Of a DNA stretch of 9,059 bases, positions 7,661-9,059 are shown piece after piece. Position numbers and translations under genes: made by a program. Origin of the DNA: Candidatus Parvarchaeota archaeon (lineage in GTDB: Archaea > Nanobdellota > Nanobdellia > Parvarchaeales > Parvarchaeaceae); assembly GCA_025920305.1 (NCBI GenBank), contig JAPDMB010000022.1, forward strand, positions 1 through 9,059, written 5' to 3'. The notes under the pieces were generated by a model that did not search any database, had not been told where the DNA came from, and was given only the letters and a program-made list of their open reading frames with translations. How positions within the stretch are numbered: the first letter of the stretch is position 1; every line of letters starts with the position of its first letter.

Positions 7661-8737
7661 ATGGATGAGCAGCTAGAGGCTTACTCGGAGAAAGTCAAGG
7701 AATTCATAAGGAGGAATGATAATTTCACCGTGCTTTATCATCTGGATTGCGACGGCATAGTCAGCGCGGTGTTACTGAAGAAGGTCATCGAAAAGTTCGG
7801 CAGAAGGGTGGAGCACCTCAGAGCAGCAAACTACGAGGACTTTGACAAGCTGGATGTGTTCTCCATGTCAGACAGCGTCATAGTCTGCGATATGGAGATA
7901 AAGCCGGAGGATTTAGACGCGTTCAGCGGCAAGAATCTATGCGTGATAGACCATCACAGGCTGGTCGGCGTGGAGAAGGAGGGCTGGGTGCTCTATGTCA
8001 ACCCGAAACTCTGGGGCGACAGCAGATATACCCCCTGTTCGCTGCTAGAGTATGAGATGTTCGGAAGTCTGCTCCCGGATCTGGACTGGCTTGCCGCCGT
8101 AGGGCTGATATCTGATTCCGGCGGGAAGGAGAACAGTGGATTCGTGAAGTCCGTCGCTTCAAAATATAATATCAAGCTGAAGGAAGATGAGTTCCTCTTC
8201 CAGAACGATCTCGGCAAAGCTGCCGATATGATAAACTCTATGGTAACAGTGTACAGGAGAAAAGGAGCTGCGACGGCGGTAAAGCTCCTTAGCAAGATCA
8301 AGTCGATTGACGAACTCCTGCAGAACCGCGAATTCGCAGAGACGTACGAGAAGCTTATGAAGGAGTCGGAGAGGCTGTCGAAGAAGTTCGAAAAGGAGAA
8401 GTCGACTATCGGAGCCGTGGAATTCTTCGAGAACAGCCGTTCAGACAAGGCTTACTCTTCCACGCTGATAACCGCGCTTAGCCACAGCAGGGAGCATTAC
8501 GGCAGGGTGATAGTATTCCTTACAGACATAGACGATGACAAGATTAGGGTAAATGTAAGGGCAAACGGGGTGAATATAAGCATACCTGAGATACTGGAGA
8601 AGATCTTTAAGATCATACCAGGGGAAGGAGGAGGGCATGATAGGGCAGCCGGCGCGACGATAAATTACAGCGACAGGGAGAGGTTCAAAAGGGAGTTTTC
8701 AAGGATAGCAAATGAGACGCTCACTCGATCATCCTAG
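7661..8737 (+). CDS. DHH/DHHA1-family phosphoesterase, archaeal RecJ/GAN-like single-strand nuclease
   Basis: Predicted Mn/Mg-dependent exonuclease of the archaeal RecJ-like group, relatives of which bind the GINS complex at replication forks (GAN) or act in DNA/RNA end processing. All DHH motifs are present: motif I HLDCDG with Asp29 and Asp31, motif II VCDME with Asp77, motif III IDHHR with Asp97-His98-His99, motif IV GLISDSGG with Asp152. The C-terminal DHHA1 substrate-binding domain ends in GEGGGHDRAAGATI (320-333). A charged helical stretch at about 215-248 links the domains. At 358 residues it is about 110 shorter than the Thermococcus GAN I know, so an insertion between the domains is probably missing. 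It follows the metallophosphoesterase gene by 38 bases on the same strand. The ATG at 7661 gives similarity from near the start. Alternatives are a nanoRNase/oligoribonuclease or cyclic-dinucleotide phosphodiesterase, since the DHH-DHHA1 layout is shared. Confidence 0.93.
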   Translation: MDEQLEAYSEKVKEFIRRNDNFTVLYHLDCDGIVSAVLLKKVIEKFGRRVEHLRAANYEDFDKLDVFSMSDSVIVCDMEIKPEDLDAFSGKNLCVIDHHRLVGVEKEGWVLYVNPKLWGDSRYTPCSLLEYEMFGSLLPDLDWLAAVGLISDSGGKENSGFVKSVASKYNIKLKEDEFLFQNDLGKAADMINSMVTVYRRKGAATAVKLLSKIKSIDELLQNREFAETYEKLMKESERLSKKFEKEKSTIGAVEFFENSRSDKAYSSTLITALSHSREHYGRVIVFLTDIDDDKIRVNVRANGVNISIPEILEKIFKIIPGEGGGHDRAAGATINYSDRERFKREFSRIANETLTRSS

Positions 8738-8912
8738 TGATATCCGTTATCGACATCTCCCCATCGCTGAAGTTTTTGAAGGAATCTTCCACATGCGAGC
8801 TAATGATGCACCAGGACTTTAGGTCCTATGCCGCGGATAGAGGAGAGATTTTCTGTCGAAATACGGTGCAGTGTACAGGGTAGAGATGCAGCCGCTGGCT
8901 TTCAGCTTTCAT
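8721..8912 (-). pseudogene. Possible small minus-strand gene or gene remnant with an in-frame stop
   Basis: Read on the minus strand, an ATG at 8912 opens a frame that would reach TGA at 8721-8723 after 63 codons, interrupted by one TAG at 8826-8828. The 34 codons after this TAG encode a protein-like tail, including SSHVEDSFKNFSDGE and ending ITDITRMIE, with the Arg-AGG and Ile-ATA/ATC codons seen in the neighbours. A TATA-like element lies about 27 bases before the ATG. The last 17 bases overlap the convergent end of the DHH gene. I recognise no family. It may be a decayed gene, a frameshifted gene end, or chance; the neighbouring + strand frame (48 codons from GTG 8737) is an equally unproven competitor. 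Confidence 0.2.
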
Positions 8913-8930
8913 ACACAATCTAGTCCTCAT

Positions 8931-8962
8931 CCTCTATAAATAAATTCGATTATAAGCAGAGG
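8931..8962. repeat. Inverted repeat containing TATA-like boxes
   Basis: CCTCT at 8931-8935 pairs with AGAGG at 8958-8962, and ATAA at 8936-8939 pairs with TTAT at 8950-8953, giving 9 base pairs with a 4-base bulge and a 10-base loop. TATAAATAAA (8935-8944) reads as TTTATTTATA on the minus strand, about 27 bases before the minus-strand ATG at 8912. It could be a promoter, an operator for a dimeric regulator, or a chance AT-rich palindrome. Confidence 0.3.
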
Positions 8963-8990
8963 ATTTGTTTATTTCATCCTTTCACTACCC

Positions 8991-9014
8991 AATAAAAAAA
9001 CAAAACAAAAAAAA
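8991..9014. other. A-rich tract upstream of the 9047 promoter
   Basis: Of 24 bases all but three (one T, two C) are A, in runs of up to eight. It ends just before the TATA box at 9018, where the archaeal BRE and upstream region sit. It could enhance promoter opening or TFB binding, or bend the DNA. On the minus strand it is a T-tract that could terminate any leftward transcript. Confidence 0.4.
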
Positions 9015-9017
9015 GGC

Positions 9018-9026
9018 TTATAAATA
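9018..9026 (+). promoter_or_regulatory. Strong TATA box for a gene starting at 9047
   Basis: TTATAAATA, preceded by purine-rich AAAAGGC in the BRE position, is centred 25 bases before an ATG at 9047. The spacing predicts transcription starting at or within a base or two of the ATG, i.e. a leaderless mRNA. It is one of the best promoter matches in the window. Confidence 0.65.
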
Positions 9027-9046
9027 GGAAAAGCATAAGGAATTGT

Positions 9047-9059
9047 ATGAGAGGAAGAA
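9047..9059 (+). CDS. Start of a + strand gene cut by the window end (Met-Arg-Gly-Arg...)
   Basis: Only the first four codons, ATG AGA GGA AGA, are inside the window. The start is supported by the well-placed TATA box and by the absence of a ribosome binding site, as in the other leaderless genes here. Four residues are far too few to suggest a product. Confidence 0.4.

Larger units (their letters stand above)
8738..9016. other. Intergenic region after the DHH gene
   Basis: No firm gene is visible. Contents: the possible minus-strand remnant (described separately); a small perfect hairpin AGGAC/GTCCT at 8813-8827 with a 5-base loop and no T-tract after it; a TATA-containing inverted repeat at 8931-8962; a T-rich stretch around 8965-8986 that could end + strand transcription; and an A-rich tract at 8991-9014. 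No tRNA T-arm consensus or C/D-box pair in the right order was found. Confidence 0.5.

Noticed and set aside
8826..8828. TAG in the minus-strand frame read as pyrrolysine
   Set aside because: The DHH gene itself ends in TAG, no pyrrolysine genes are visible, and the interrupted frame is not a known Pyl protein.
8737..8883. 48-codon + strand frame from GTG 8737 overlapping the DHH stop
   Set aside because: The stop/start overlap is suggestive, but the translation has no recognisable content and competes with an equally plausible minus-strand frame.

Overview
The window reads as chromosomal DNA of a euryarchaeon, most likely of the Thermoplasmatales (Thermoplasma-like). The evidence is the archaeal-type LeuRS with a full CP1 editing domain, a Trm5-family tRNA methyltransferase, a GAN/RecJ-like DHH nuclease, TATA-box promoters placed about 25 bases before start codons (leaderless or near-leaderless mRNAs), almost no Shine-Dalgarno sequences, strong use of AGG/AGA for Arg and ATA for Ile, and moderate GC. 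The genus is an inference from these traits, not from a database match.

Layout: all five solid genes are on the + strand. (1) leuS, 94-2817, behind a TATA box at 53-63. (2) A trm5-like gene, 2837-3634, 19 bases after leuS and probably co-transcribed; it is short and lacks the N-terminal D1 domain of Trm5b. (3) A 275-base gap with no convincing gene, ending in a strong TATA box at 3882-3893. (4) serS, 3910-5178, probably leaderless. (5) A 789-residue protein, 5253-7622, that appears to carry two calcineurin-like metallophosphoesterase folds in tandem: an N-terminal one that has lost its metal ligands and a C-terminal one that keeps nearly all of them. I do not recognise it as a named family. 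(6) A 358-residue DHH/DHHA1 nuclease, 7661-8737. (7) A roughly 310-base intergenic region with a possible decayed minus-strand reading frame, a TATA-containing inverted repeat, an A-rich tract, and a clear promoter for a + strand gene that starts at 9047 and runs off the window.

Functionally the left half is a tRNA/translation cluster: LeuRS and SerRS charge the two main long-variable-arm tRNAs of archaea, and Trm5 makes m1G37, a modification found on several tRNAs including Leu isoacceptors. The right half pairs a putative phosphoesterase of unknown substrate with a DHH nuclease, which suggests nucleic-acid or nucleotide metabolism but does not prove it. No tRNA, rRNA, CRISPR array, transposase or insertion sequence was seen. 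The most interesting item is the tandem active/inactive metallophosphoesterase.
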